Assembly (NCBI RefSeq): GCF_048548695.1
Contig: NZ_JBLYIF010000004.1
Source: Neptuniibacter sp048548695
GTDB taxonomy: Bacteria; Pseudomonadota; Gammaproteobacteria; Pseudomonadales; Balneatricaceae
Length of the DNA stretch: 64,000 nucleotides
Direction: 5' to 3' (one strand)
The position numbers and the translations under genes are program-made. This document shows positions 42,842-51,714 of the stretch, piece by piece; position 1 is the stretch's first letter, and each line of letters starts with the position of its first letter. The notes beneath the pieces are model-generated. The model saw nothing but the letters and a program-made list of their open reading frames with translations. It had not been told where the DNA came from and did not search any database.

Positions 42842-43867
42842 TCACTGGTTGTCAGGTGCTGCAGTGCTTTGTAGTCGTCGTATCTGTTGCTGGACACGCA
42901 GGTAACGTTCTGCAGTGCCGGGATGCGTCTCAATGCCTTTGCTATGGATGCTTTGCGGGTATTGGCTGCCCAATCTGCGCCAGAATTCTGCCAGACCATC
43001 TAACTCATAACCGGTATCAGCCAGTAGTTGAATTGCCAGCCGGTCAGCGTGTAACTCAAACGTCTCCAGACCGGTGGTGCCTGCCAGCCCCATGAGCAGT
43101 CCCGGGCTGGGAATTCCGCTGCTGATCAGCAGAGCATCCAATAAGCCAGCCAAAGTGAGTCGTTGAATTTCGATGCGCGTATGTTGCAGCACGTTATGCG
43201 CAAGTTCATGGGCGATGATCAACGCGAGTTCATGATCATTAGCAAAGTGTAACATACCCGCGGTGATGGTGATTTGTTGACCATCGGCATAGCCATTCAC
43301 TTGATCGCTATAGCTTAGCTGCACGGGGTAGTCACATATCAATTCTGGTTTGAGCTTTTGTGTTATTACGTTTGCTTGCCGCTGCAGTTTGAGTGTCACT
43401 GTTGCGCCATCAGCCATCGCTTGTTGTAACTGACTCAGGGTATGCGGCAGTGAAGGACGCACGGGCTTATTGTTTATCGCAAGTATCTGGTCTCCAGGCT
43501 GGATACGCCCACGACTGATACTACCGGGCAGTGTATGCAGTACTTCGGGTTGTTTAAGCCCGCCATATATTGCCTGTGCTGCGGCTTGCTGTGCTTCAGG
43601 GTAGAGATAGAGCTGGTGCAACATAAGACCAAGGCTGTAACGCTGCTGGTTGACACAATAGGTCGTATTGGCTTTGTGCAGTACGGGGTAGGCAGCGCTT
43701 TGCAGACGGATACGTTGGCCATTACGCCAGCGTAGCGCCGCTTCTGCCTGTAGGTGCTGTTCAGCCGCCAATGCTTGAGGGTCAATCTGCCCCATCGGCG
43801 CTTGTGTGGCAGCACACCCCGTCATCCATAAGCCGATGCAACAGAGTAGGGTGATGCGCGTTGCCAT
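42842..43867 (-). CDS. M48 family metalloprotease lipoprotein with PDZ domain
   Basis: 341 residues from the ATG at 43867, chosen because it gives a lipoprotein signal (LLCCIGLWMTGC); no close ribosome site is seen. PDZ-like segment near 115-170 (ISRGRIQPGDQILAINNKPV), then an M48 zinc protease: HELALIIAHELAHNVLQHT (HExxH) and the third ligand in ELHADRLAIQLLADTGYE. A periplasmic or outer-membrane protease for envelope upkeep. Confidence 0.9.
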   Translation of the reverse strand: MATRITLLCCIGLWMTGCAATQAPMGQIDPQALAAEQHLQAEAALRWRNGQRIRLQSAAYPVLHKANTTYCVNQQRYSLGLMLHQLYLYPEAQQAAAQAIYGGLKQPEVLHTLPGSISRGRIQPGDQILAINNKPVRPSLPHTLSQLQQAMADGATVTLKLQRQANVITQKLKPELICDYPVQLSYSDQVNGYADGQQITITAGMLHFANDHELALIIAHELAHNVLQHTRIEIQRLTLAGLLDALLISSGIPSPGLLMGLAGTTGLETFELHADRLAIQLLADTGYELDGLAEFWRRLGSQYPQSIHSKGIETHPGTAERYLRVQQQIRRLQSTAAPDNQ

Positions 43868-44330
43868 CGTCGGGGGGCTTCTCCAAGTACCTGAAAATGG
43901 GCTGATCACTTATGGCCTCCATGTTAGCAGTATGCCATGTAGTGATCAGCCTACCGCAGAGACAATCCGGTTGGTATGCGCGTTACATATATTTGGAACA
44001 ACAGAGACAGGTTAACCGCTGCAACCATCCGCGGATGTGTTCTGTAACACCGCGTTTGGCAGAACCCTCAAACCAGGATATTGCATAGCGAAGGATCGGG
44101 ACGGATATTTAAAGGGAATGATCTTAATTTACGGTGGTCAGGGATATAACAGGGGTTGCCGGCCGAGATTGGAACTCTGCTACAGAAGGTTCACTTTGTC
44201 AGCAGTGGTACAGCTGGTCGCTGATTGCATGTGTTGGGGTAACAGGTTGCAGTTATGGTCGTCTACATGATTGAATCCAGCGACTGAACAACAAACTGAT
44301 TGAGCTTGGCACAGGCTGAGTGGACAACTT
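43868..44330. other. 463-base intergenic region upstream of the sox genes
   Basis: Divergent region between the M48 protease and soxX. It must hold both promoters. A small inverted repeat GTGTT-CTGT-AACAC lies at 44037-44050. No clear promoter hexamers, regulator site or gene is seen. The frames in it lack homology signals and ribosome sites. Confidence 0.6.
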
Positions 44331-44714
44331 ATGAATTATCGCAGAAATGACATGTCCAGATTAATAACGGCCCTGTTGGTTGCCAGTTTATGCGGCTTAT
44401 TGCACAGTGCCAGGGTACCGGCAACGGAACAGGCGGAACTTATAGCTGAAGGCAGGGCGGTGTATCTGGATAAATCCCGCGGTAATTGCATCTCCTGTCA
44501 TGCAATTGATGATGCCGATGCCAAGCTGGCAGGCCGCCAGGGACCGCCTATGTTTATGATGGCACAGCGGTTTCCTGATAAGCGTAAACTGCGTGCTCAG
44601 ATTTGGGACGCTACTCGCAATAACCCGTTAACCATCATGCCTCCGGTGGGCAAGCACTGGATCCTTTCAGAAGAGGAAATAGATGCGGTGGTTGAATATA
44701 TATACCAGTTTTGA
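44331..44714 (+). CDS. soxX: Sulfur-oxidising protein SoxX, c-type cytochrome
   Basis: 127 residues. Signal peptide (LITALLVASLCGLLHSA), one haem site NCISCH (C53, C56, H57), distal Met ligand in TIMPPVGKHWIL (M103), C-terminal EIDAVVEYIYQF. It accepts electrons from SoxA as thiosulfate is joined to SoxY. First gene of the sox operon. The ATG at 44331 is used; a second at 44352 has no better site. Confidence 0.95.
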   Translation: MNYRRNDMSRLITALLVASLCGLLHSARVPATEQAELIAEGRAVYLDKSRGNCISCHAIDDADAKLAGRQGPPMFMMAQRFPDKRKLRAQIWDATRNNPLTIMPPVGKHWILSEEEIDAVVEYIYQF

Positions 44715-44762
44715 CGCCTGGGGTTTCAAGTCCTGATGGCCAGTGTTTGAGAGGGGAAATGA

Positions 44763-45221
44763 ATGAGTATTAAACGACGTGCGGTAATTAAGGCGATTGC
44801 GGCGGGTAGTGCACTGGTTGGTTTTGGCGTGCTGTTGCCGCGCTTGGCCTATGCGGCGTGGAATGAACAGGCGTTTCGTGCCAAAGATCAGGCGAATGCC
44901 ATGCAAGAGCTGTTTGGCGCCGAACCGGAACTCAGTGCAGAAATTACTCTGAAAGCGCCGGATATCGCTGAAAATGGTGCTGTGGTTCCGGTCACGGTGA
45001 GCTCCACGTTAACAGGTGTAGAAAGCATTAGCCTGTTTGTAGAACACAATCCCACGCCCCTGGTGATGCAATGCCTTATCCCTGAGGGTACCGATGCCAA
45101 TATCTCAACTCGGATCCGCATGGGTAAAACCTCGAAGGTGACTGCCGTGGTGCAAGCGGAAGATAAGTTATATAGCGCAGTGAAAGAGGTCAAAGTCACC
45201 ATTGGTGGTTGCGGCGGTTAA
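44763..45221 (+). CDS. soxY: Sulfur carrier protein SoxY
   Basis: 152 residues. Tat-type signal (KRRAVIKAIAAGSALVGFG) and the C-terminal carrier arm ending GGCGG, with Cys150 holding the sulfur substrate. Domain motifs NGAVVPVTVSSTL and FVEHNPTPLV are typical. Exported with SoxZ as a complex through Tat. Confidence 0.97.
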   Translation: MSIKRRAVIKAIAAGSALVGFGVLLPRLAYAAWNEQAFRAKDQANAMQELFGAEPELSAEITLKAPDIAENGAVVPVTVSSTLTGVESISLFVEHNPTPLVMQCLIPEGTDANISTRIRMGKTSKVTAVVQAEDKLYSAVKEVKVTIGGCGG

Positions 45222-45245
45222 GCAGCAAGGCGAGGAGTTAAAGTT

Positions 45246-45563
45246 ATGGCAGACGGTATTATCAGAGTTAAAGCCAAGGTGGTAGGTGATAAAACTCAAG
45301 TGAAGATGATGGCGAAACACATCATGGAAACCGGACAGCGTAAGGATAAAGTTACGGGTGAAACGATACCTGCCCGATACCTGCAGGAGTTAACAGTAGA
45401 GCACGCTGATAAATTGGTATTTGCTGCCAATATGAGTACACCTGTTTCCAAGAATCCATATTTTTCCTTTTATTTCGTCGGTGGAGCGAGTGGCGATGAA
45501 CTGGTGATTAAGTGGCAAGAAAACACCGGGAAATCGGCAACGGAAGTTGCCAAAATTCGCTGA
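45246..45563 (+). CDS. soxZ: Sulfur carrier partner protein SoxZ
   Basis: 105 residues, no signal peptide, as normal (co-exported with SoxY). KAKVVGDKTQVKMMAKHIMETGQRK (start of the domain, in part), PARYLQELTV, NPYFSFYFVGG and GDELVIKWQENTG are family features. GGAG precedes the ATG. Confidence 0.96.
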   Translation: MADGIIRVKAKVVGDKTQVKMMAKHIMETGQRKDKVTGETIPARYLQELTVEHADKLVFAANMSTPVSKNPYFSFYFVGGASGDELVIKWQENTGKSATEVAKIR

Positions 45564-45587
45564 CGTATTAGCTGTAATCAGGGTCTG

Positions 45588-46463
45588 ATGGGAAAGAGTA
45601 TGTGTGGCGTTAGGCAACATCTGCTGTGTGTAATTTTTGTGGCACTAACGCCATGGGTTGCCGTCGGTGCTGAGTTGGTGGCGGGTCAGACCAACCCCGA
45701 AGTCGACCGGCTGGCGCTGAGGTCTTATTACCTGCAACGTTTCCCGGATGTTGATATTAATGATTATGTAAACGGCATTTATGCGCTGGATGCGGCTTCT
45801 CGAGAGCAGTGGCAAGCACTGGAAGAGTTTCCGCCCTACGAGTTTGATCTGGAAGCGGGTGAAATACTGTTTAACACCCCCTTTGCCAATGGCAAAAGCT
45901 ATGCGGACTGCTTTGATAATGGTGGCATTGCTATCCGGCAAAATTACCCTTACTGGAACCGGGCAGAGGGTAGGGTAAAAACGCTTGAGCAGGAAATCAA
46001 TGAGTGTCGGCAGCGCCATGGCGAACAACCCTTTGGCTGGAAAAAAGGGCCCCTCGCGCAAATCTCTGCTTATATGGCCTGGACATCCCGGGGCAAATTA
46101 TTCGCGATTAAAGTGCCTCAGGATGACCCCCGCGCGTTGGCAGCCTATGAAGAGGGTAAACGTTTCTACTATACCAAGCGTGGCCAGTTAAACCTGTCCT
46201 GCGCTAATTGTCATATGGCGGGCAGTAATATCTTTATTCGTGCCGACCTGCCGGGCCCTGCTCTGGGGCAGACGACCCATTTTCCGGTGGTGCGTTCGAA
46301 GTGGGGGGAGTTAGGCACCCTGCATCGTCGTTATGAAGGTTGCCACCGCGACTCTCGCTCGAAGCCATTAAAACCACAATCCGATACCTTCAGAAATCTG
46401 GAATATTTTCAGACTTATATGGCGAACGGGCTGGTTGTAAATGGCCCGGGTGCCAGAAAATGA
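45588..46463 (+). CDS. soxA: Sulfur-oxidising protein SoxA, monohaem cytochrome c
   Basis: 291 residues. Signal peptide, then a first domain where the haem site is lost and a Cys pair remains (C108 and C140, likely disulfide), and one functional haem site SCANCH (C205, C208, H209). The active-site Cys is C252 in YEGCHRD, which carries the persulfide. With SoxX it couples thiosulfate to SoxY Cys150. Co-translated with the next gene by ATGA. Confidence 0.95.
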   Translation: MGKSMCGVRQHLLCVIFVALTPWVAVGAELVAGQTNPEVDRLALRSYYLQRFPDVDINDYVNGIYALDAASREQWQALEEFPPYEFDLEAGEILFNTPFANGKSYADCFDNGGIAIRQNYPYWNRAEGRVKTLEQEINECRQRHGEQPFGWKKGPLAQISAYMAWTSRGKLFAIKVPQDDPRALAAYEEGKRFYYTKRGQLNLSCANCHMAGSNIFIRADLPGPALGQTTHFPVVRSKWGELGTLHRRYEGCHRDSRSKPLKPQSDTFRNLEYFQTYMANGLVVNGPGARK

Positions 46464-46933
46464 GGCGTGCAGGCATGAATCTATGGCGAGGTCTGGTATT
46501 AAGCTGGCTGGTGGCATTTGCCGCCCCGTTATATGCTGCCGAAGCCACCTCTTTTGCAGAGGCTTTTGAAAGCAACCGGGCGATGTACGGCAGGGGGCAT
46601 CAGTTTGTCTGGCAGGGTAGGCAGTACACCACTACTCACCCGGAAGAACGTGAAGCGGAACAACCTGCCACCCTCGCCAATGCGACCGTGCTGCTCGCTT
46701 CGGCGAAAGCGAAAAATAGCGAAGTGGCGGCGCTGGGTTTTGAATGGAAGTTAACAGCGGGAATATTGCAAGCGGCTGAAACAGCATTACTGTCGGGTGA
46801 TTATCAGTTAGCCATGCATCTGGCGGCGCAGGCGAAATATCATGCGCGAATGGGCATCAGACAAGCGCACCATGCCAATCAGCACTGGCTGGACGCAGTA
46901 CCAAAAACAGTACCAAAAACAGTACCAAAATAA
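46460..46933 (+). CDS. Probable SoxAX-associated protein (SoxK-like)
   Basis: 157 residues from the ATG overlapping the soxA stop. Signal peptide (LVLSWLVAFAAPLYA), a middle segment, and a helical C-terminal part (LQAAETALLSGDYQLAMHLAAQAKYHARMGIRQ, quoted as two halves in the family) like the small SoxK/SAXB subunits coded next to soxA in Allochromatium-type clusters. Position between soxA and soxB supports this. It is longer than I recall for SoxK and ends in a TVPK repeat. An ATG at 46475 is possible. Confidence 0.6.
   Translation: MRRAGMNLWRGLVLSWLVAFAAPLYAAEATSFAEAFESNRAMYGRGHQFVWQGRQYTTTHPEEREAEQPATLANATVLLASAKAKNSEVAALGFEWKLTAGILQAAETALLSGDYQLAMHLAAQAKYHARMGIRQAHHANQHWLDAVPKTVPKTVPK
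46908..46931. repeat. Short 12-bp tandem repeat at the SoxK-like C-terminus
   Basis: AGTACCAAAAAC-type units repeat about three times, coding VPKT-VPKT-VPK just before the stop. A slippage-type extension of the C-terminus. Confidence 0.85.
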
Positions 46934-47002
46934 GCTAATCTGCCGGAATGGCTTCAGGGGTGACCGGCAACCCTTTTTCCATACCTGATTCGGGTGAGCA
47001 CT

Positions 47003-48778
47003 ATGTCCATGAGCCGTCGAGAATTTACCCGCTTAATGGGCCTGGCAAGTGCGGCGGGCCTGCTGCCTACCTCGCTGCGTGCGGCTAATCAGCCTGAACA
47101 ACTCTATGATTTGCCAAACCATGGCAATGTGCGTTTGCTGCATATGACTGATTGTCATGCCCAGCTATTGCCGGTTTATTATCGTGAGCCCCACGTTAAT
47201 TTGGGTGTTGGTCAGGCCTGTAATCAAGCACCACACCTGGTGGGTGAAAAGTTGCTGCAGCATTTTGGTATTAAGCCTGGAACACTGGAGGCCCACGCGT
47301 TTAGTCATCTGGACTTTCAGCAGGCTGCAACACAGTATGGCAAGGTGGGAGGTTTTGCCCATCTAAAAACCTTGATAAACCGCCTGCGTCAGGGGTATGG
47401 CAGTGAGAAAACCCTGTTGCTGGATGGTGGTGATACCTGGCAGGGCTCAGGCACCGCCTTCAAAACCCGTGGCATGGATATGGTCCGGGCCAGTAATGCT
47501 TTGGGTGTGGATTTGATGACCGGCCACTGGGAGTTCACCTACCCGCAGGCTGAAGTGTTACGCAACATAGCCGCATTTAATGGCGAGTTCCTGGCGCATA
47601 ATATTTTTATTACCGAAGATGCGCTGTTTAATGGTGCTGATGAATATCTCCATGATGAAGCCAGCGGCCGGGTCTTTAAGCCTTATAGTATCCGTGAATT
47701 AGGTGATGCCAGAATTGCCGTGATCGGGCAGGCTTTTCCTCGCACTAAAATTGCCAATCCCGCTCGTTTTATCCCTGACTGGAGCTTTGACATACACGAC
47801 GCTGAACTGCAAAAGCTGGTTGATCAGTTGCGCCAGAAAGACAAAGTTGATGCGGTGATCGTTTTGTCCCATAACGGCATGGATGTTGATCTGGCAATGG
47901 CTGCCAGGGTGTCCGGTATCGACGTGATTCTGGGCGGCCATACCCATGACGGCATGCCAGCGCCGAGTGTGGTTAAAAATAGTGGTGGGCAAACGCTGGT
48001 TTGCAATGCAGGCTCGAATGGCAAGTTCCTGGCTGTGCTGGACCTGAGCGTTGCCAATGGTCGGGTAAAAGACTTTCACTATCGGTTGCTGCCGGTATTT
48101 TCCGAATTGATTCCTGCGGACCCGGCTATGAGTCGCCTGATCGAACAGGAGCGCCAACCCTATCTGCCCTGGCTGTGTGAAGAGCTGGCGGTTGCTGATC
48201 GGGTAATGTTCCGGCGAGGCAACTTTAATGGCACGTTTGATCAGTTGATTTGTGATGCCCAGCGAGTGGTGCAGGATGCGCAGATCTCACTGTCGCCCGG
48301 CTTTCGCTGGGGGACAGCGGTGATGCAAGGTCAAATGGTTACCATGGAACATGTATTGGATCAGACCTGTGTGACTTATCCGGAAACCTATGTGCGCGAA
48401 ATGAAAGGGGCGGAGCTGAAACTGATCCTGGAAGATGTGGCAGACAACCTGTTCAACCCGGAACCTTATCTGCAGTCCGGTGGCGATATGGTGCGCGTAG
48501 GGGGCATGGATTATGTTTGTGACCCTACGCAGAAAATTGGTGGCCGTATCTCAGACATGCGTCTGGATAATGGCGAAAAAATTGAAGCGGGTAAACAATA
48601 TAAGGTCGCGGGCTGGGCCTCAGTGGGTTCAGCGTCCGATGGCCCTCCTATCTGGGATGTGGTTGCTGAATATCTGCGTGACAGAAAACAGGCCAGTATC
48701 AGTAAGCTGAATACCCCCCGCCTGAAAGGTGTTAAAGGGAATGCCGGACTGGCTGACTACAGCGCCAATCATGATTGA
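47003..48778 (+). CDS. soxB: Thiosulfohydrolase SoxB
   Basis: 591 residues from the ATG at 47003, with GGTGAG five bases upstream. Tat signal SRREFTRLMGLASAAGLL. 5'-nucleotidase-like di-metal enzyme: MTDCHAQLLPVYYRE, LLDGGDTWQGSG, MTGHWEFTYP, VLSHNGMDVD, GGHTHDGMPAP and the C-terminal nucleotidase-like domain. It hydrolyses the terminal sulfate from SoxY-bound thiosulfonate. No soxCD follow within the window. Confidence 0.97.
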   Translation: MSMSRREFTRLMGLASAAGLLPTSLRAANQPEQLYDLPNHGNVRLLHMTDCHAQLLPVYYREPHVNLGVGQACNQAPHLVGEKLLQHFGIKPGTLEAHAFSHLDFQQAATQYGKVGGFAHLKTLINRLRQGYGSEKTLLLDGGDTWQGSGTAFKTRGMDMVRASNALGVDLMTGHWEFTYPQAEVLRNIAAFNGEFLAHNIFITEDALFNGADEYLHDEASGRVFKPYSIRELGDARIAVIGQAFPRTKIANPARFIPDWSFDIHDAELQKLVDQLRQKDKVDAVIVLSHNGMDVDLAMAARVSGIDVILGGHTHDGMPAPSVVKNSGGQTLVCNAGSNGKFLAVLDLSVANGRVKDFHYRLLPVFSELIPADPAMSRLIEQERQPYLPWLCEELAVADRVMFRRGNFNGTFDQLICDAQRVVQDAQISLSPGFRWGTAVMQGQMVTMEHVLDQTCVTYPETYVREMKGAELKLILEDVADNLFNPEPYLQSGGDMVRVGGMDYVCDPTQKIGGRISDMRLDNGEKIEAGKQYKVAGWASVGSASDGPPIWDVVAEYLRDRKQASISKLNTPRLKGVKGNAGLADYSANHD

Positions 48779-48831
48779 TCCGGTCGCAGACTGTGCGCAA
48801 TTCTGTTTAAATACCGCCTTTAAGAACCGCA

Positions 48832-49485
48832 ATGGAACCTGCCATGCTGATGCGACATTTATTGCTGTGCAGTTTGCTACTCACCGGGTGTAATGCCGCG
48901 GGGGTGCAGCCTGCACCGCCCGAATCTGCTCCGCCATCTGCACCGCCTCAAACTGAAGCGAGCAGTGAACAACTAGATCAGTTATCGGGTCGGATCAGTA
49001 AGATTCAGGAATACCTGCTGCAACTGAAGAGCCAGAATGGTGACATGCAGCAGCAGAATCAGGCGTTAATATTACAGATCCAGACGGTACGCGATCTGCT
49101 TCTACAGATGGCCGATACTGCAACAACTCAGCCACAAACCGAGCAATCGTCTGATATGACAGAAGCTTTGTTGGATCAGCTGACGGACATGATGGCAGCA
49201 ATGCAACCCGCCCTGTCAGGAAGTTACCGTATGAGTTCTGCTTATACGGCACAGGGTGACTGGATTGTGGTGCGTTATGATCAGGTCAGTGGTGAAAGCT
49301 GGCTTGCACAGAGTGCCCGCTGGCTCCCGCTTGAGGATCAGGCACAGCCCGCCAGTGGTGATTATGAAATCAGCTTGCTGCGCGCAGATCAGGATAAAAA
49401 GGGCTATGTTGCCCTGCGCCTTGACCGGCTTACGGGCGATAGCTGGTGGTTAAATGGCACCAGCTGGCAGCGCTTCGCTGAGTAA
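48832..49485 (+). CDS. Lipoprotein with coiled coil, unknown function
   Basis: 217 residues (the start may be the ATG at 48844). Lipoprotein signal LLLCSLLLTGC, a Pro/Ala/Ser linker, a coiled coil (about 45-95, LSGRISKIQEYLLQLKSQ), then a C-terminal domain with a repeated motif QVSGESWLAQSARW / RLTGDSWWLNGTSW, two similar beta-hairpin-like units. I do not recognise the family. The stop overlaps the epmC start (TAATG), so the two are coupled. Confidence 0.8.
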   Translation: MEPAMLMRHLLLCSLLLTGCNAAGVQPAPPESAPPSAPPQTEASSEQLDQLSGRISKIQEYLLQLKSQNGDMQQQNQALILQIQTVRDLLLQMADTATTQPQTEQSSDMTEALLDQLTDMMAAMQPALSGSYRMSSAYTAQGDWIVVRYDQVSGESWLAQSARWLPLEDQAQPASGDYEISLLRADQDKKGYVALRLDRLTGDSWWLNGTSWQRFAE

Positions 49486-50048
49486 TGGCGGACATGTCTG
49501 CTTGCCTGAGTGACTCTGATACAGAGCTGGACGCGCTGATTGCGCTGTTTCATCAGCTGTTTGCCGATTCCCTGAATACCGTTCTGGTAAAAGGCAGCGA
49601 TGAGCCTATCTATCTGCCAGCCGATGATAGCCATCCACAGCATCGAATTATCTTTGCCCATGGTTTTTACGCCAGTGCGTTGCATGAAATTGCGCATTGG
49701 TGTGTGGCCGGTGAGCAGCGTCGCCAACTACCGGATTATGGGTATTGGTATAAACCGGACGGGCGCAGTGCTGATGAGCAGGCTGAGTTTGAGCGGGTAG
49801 AGGTCACCCCTCAGGCGTACGAGTGGATATTGACGATCGCATCCGGCCGCAGCTTTCACTTTAGCGCAGACAATTTAGGTGGTGGTTTTGGCCCCAGTGT
49901 GCAGTTTCAGCAGCGAGTACTGGCAAAGGTGACAAACTTGCTGACAGAGGGCTTACCCAGTCGGTTGAACAGCTTGGTCAGCGCGCTTTGCCAGCAAAAT
50001 GGTCGCAGTCTGCCCTCTGCGGATGAGTTTCACCTCAGCCGTCAGTGA
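49485..50048 (+). CDS. epmC: Elongation factor P hydroxylase EpmC
   Basis: 187 residues, the normal size. IIFAHGFYASALHEIAHWCVAG, RRQLPDYGYWYKPDGRSADEQ and FERVEVTPQAYEW are EpmC/YfcM signatures, with the metal-binding HExxH. It hydroxylates the modified lysine of EF-P. EpmC is largely limited to Gammaproteobacteria. It converges on the PCuAC gene with a seven-base overlap. Confidence 0.94.
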   Translation: MADMSACLSDSDTELDALIALFHQLFADSLNTVLVKGSDEPIYLPADDSHPQHRIIFAHGFYASALHEIAHWCVAGEQRRQLPDYGYWYKPDGRSADEQAEFERVEVTPQAYEWILTIASGRSFHFSADNLGGGFGPSVQFQQRVLAKVTNLLTEGLPSRLNSLVSALCQQNGRSLPSADEFHLSRQ

Positions 50049-50509
50049 TGGGCATGTTTATGCTGTGGTGTCCCCGGCATCTGCACCGGCATCACCAGAT
50101 TTTTCACACTGCCGTCTGAAAAGTGCAGCGTCATCCCGATCTCGCTGCCGGCAATTAATGGTTGTTGCAAACCGATTAGCATGATGTGGTAGCCACCGGG
50201 TTGCAGGCTGACCTGCCCCCCCGCCGGTAGATCAATCGCTGAGATCTGACGCATTCGCATAACACCGTTGTCGTGCTGGTGCTCATGTAACTCAACTGAA
50301 CCGGTTACGGTTGATTCAGCAGAGGTGAGTTGCAGTGCTGTATCGGTATGGTTGGTTAGCGTGACAAAGGCGGCACTGTTGGTTTGTCCCGGTGGGGTTG
50401 CGCGGGCATAGGCATGATTGCTTTCAATTGTTTCAGACGCTTGCAGCAGGCAACTTAAGCTCAGGCAGAGAGCCGTACTCAGCGCAATAAAATGGTGACG
50501 TAAAACCAT
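50042..50509 (-). CDS. Copper chaperone PCu(A)C
   Basis: 155 residues from the ATG at 50509 (AGGAG seven bases upstream). Signal peptide (IALSTALCLSLSCLLQA), then ARATPPGQTNSAAFVTLTN, ELHEHQHDNGVMRMRQI and PGGYHIMLIGL, giving the H-x10-M-x21-H-x-M-type copper site, and a His-rich tail. It passes Cu(I) in the periplasm to cytochrome oxidase CuA, with SCO1 coded 10 bases upstream. Confidence 0.94.
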   Translation of the reverse strand: MVLRHHFIALSTALCLSLSCLLQASETIESNHAYARATPPGQTNSAAFVTLTNHTDTALQLTSAESTVTGSVELHEHQHDNGVMRMRQISAIDLPAGGQVSLQPGGYHIMLIGLQQPLIAGSEIGMTLHFSDGSVKNLVMPVQMPGTPQHKHAHH

Positions 50510-50519
50510 CAATGATCTC

Positions 50520-51110
50520 CTATAAAAGGGTGGCGACTTTCGCGGCAAGTTGCGTCGGTGAAATGGTATGAGGCAGCGCAGCAACCAATTTTCCCTGAGG
50601 GTCAATCAGGTAAAGACGGGACGAATGGTCTACCGCGTAATCCAGCGCTGAATCTTCCAGTTTACTGATTTGGTAATAGGCACCGTACTGTCTGACTACC
50701 TGATCAATTTGTTCACGCTCTCCTGTGACACCCTTGAAATCAGGATGAAAAAAGGCGGTATAGTCAGCCAGTTTTTCAGGACTGTCACGTTGCGGGTCAA
50801 CACTCATAAACAGCGCAGTAACGAGTTTCTGCTTAGGCTCAGGTAAGCGTTGTATAGCTTGTGCGGCGACGGCCAGTGCCGTAGGGCACACATCTGGACA
50901 GGACGCGTAACCGATATAAAACATGACGACTTTGCCTTTAAGGTCGCTCAGCGAGAGCGCACCCTGGCTGGACTGCAGGGTGAAGTTGCCACCCAGTTGA
51001 TCGCCCATGGCAAGCCGTTGCTCAACTGGCTGAGGCCGAAAGTAAAACGCAACAGCGATACCTGCCAGCATAAGGGCAGTCAGTACCAGAAGGTTTCTTA
51101 GGGTTTTCAT
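50520..51110 (-). CDS. SCO1/SenC family copper-delivery thiol protein
   Basis: 196 residues from the ATG at 51110. One N-terminal anchor (LLVLTALMLAGIAVAFYF), then a thioredoxin fold with the copper/thiol motif GYASCPDVCPTAL (C-x3-C) and the distant His in YAVDHSSRLYLIDPQG. It loads or reduces the CuA centre of cytochrome oxidase. GAGGTG before the ATG lies in the end of the preceding gene; spacing two bases. Confidence 0.94.
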   Translation of the reverse strand: MKTLRNLLVLTALMLAGIAVAFYFRPQPVEQRLAMGDQLGGNFTLQSSQGALSLSDLKGKVVMFYIGYASCPDVCPTALAVAAQAIQRLPEPKQKLVTALFMSVDPQRDSPEKLADYTAFFHPDFKGVTGEREQIDQVVRQYGAYYQISKLEDSALDYAVDHSSRLYLIDPQGKLVAALPHTISPTQLAAKVATLL

Positions 51111-51112
51111 TG

Positions 51113-51577
51113 TCACCTCGCACTGAATTCAAAGTTGGCCAACGTTTGTTTGTCAGCATGGTGGGCAATCACAGTGGCCTGCCAGCGCATTTCGCCGGTT
51201 GTGCAGATTGCCAGTGTTAACTCTCCCTGCCATTGCGCAGGATTGGTTGTTGGGCTGAGTGCCACCTGATGTATGCCCATATACATATCCACTCCCTGTA
51301 GATTGAGTGTGACGTTTTGGGCAGGAATATTCTCCAGATTAACCATAATATCCAGAGGCACCATAGACGTTACCGGGCGGGTCAAAATTTCCAGCGCAAT
51401 GGCCTGTTGGCTATCGCGTGCGGTACAAGCCTGTTGGCTGATATCACAATCAGGGCTGACCGACAGGGGGGTATTGTTGGCCGGCAACCAATGACGACCC
51501 AAAAGTAACACCAGTAGCAACCCGCAACATGTTACAGCAAGAGCGATAAGCAGGTGGTATCGGTTGGTTGTCTGCAT
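51113..51577 (-). CDS. Membrane-anchored periplasmic protein of the SCO/PCuAC operon
   Basis: 154 residues. One N-terminal membrane segment (LLIALAVTCCGLLLVLLLG) and an all-beta-looking periplasmic domain with a Cys pair (CDISQQAC) and a third Cys (AICTTGEMRW), and MYMGIHQV. I do not recognise a named family. Its place at the head of a copper-chaperone operon points to cytochrome oxidase metal supply. Confidence 0.82.
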   Translation of the reverse strand: MQTTNRYHLLIALAVTCCGLLLVLLLGRHWLPANNTPLSVSPDCDISQQACTARDSQQAIALEILTRPVTSMVPLDIMVNLENIPAQNVTLNLQGVDMYMGIHQVALSPTTNPAQWQGELTLAICTTGEMRWQATVIAHHADKQTLANFEFSAR

Positions 51578-51680
51578 GTTGATCCTCAGCTACAGGGAGC
51601 ATTGTAAGCAGTTGCCCGGATAGCCGGAAGCGGCATATTGTCGCATGAAGGCAAATATAAGCCAGCTTTAATAAAGCTTA

Positions 51681-51708
51681 TTGCGAATCATTAGCATTCG
51701 TATATAGT
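51681..51708 (+). promoter_or_regulatory. Promoter with embedded Fur-like box
   Basis: TTGCGA (51681-51686), 16-base spacer, TATAGT (51703-51708). A Fur-like box at 51683-51701 (about 12 of 19 consensus positions) fills the spacer. Its GAATCATT-NN-CATT core is the same as in the exbB Fur box at 12903-12921. Confidence 0.65.
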
Positions 51709-51714
51709 AAGTGC

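Noticed and set aside
44037..44270. 77-residue plus-strand frame upstream of soxX
   Set aside because: No ribosome site, composition unlike a protein, no family motif.
48770..48800. TGATCC after soxB as a fifth sigma/ChrR promoter
   Set aside because: Sixteen bases downstream reads CAATTC, not CGTA, so it does not fit.
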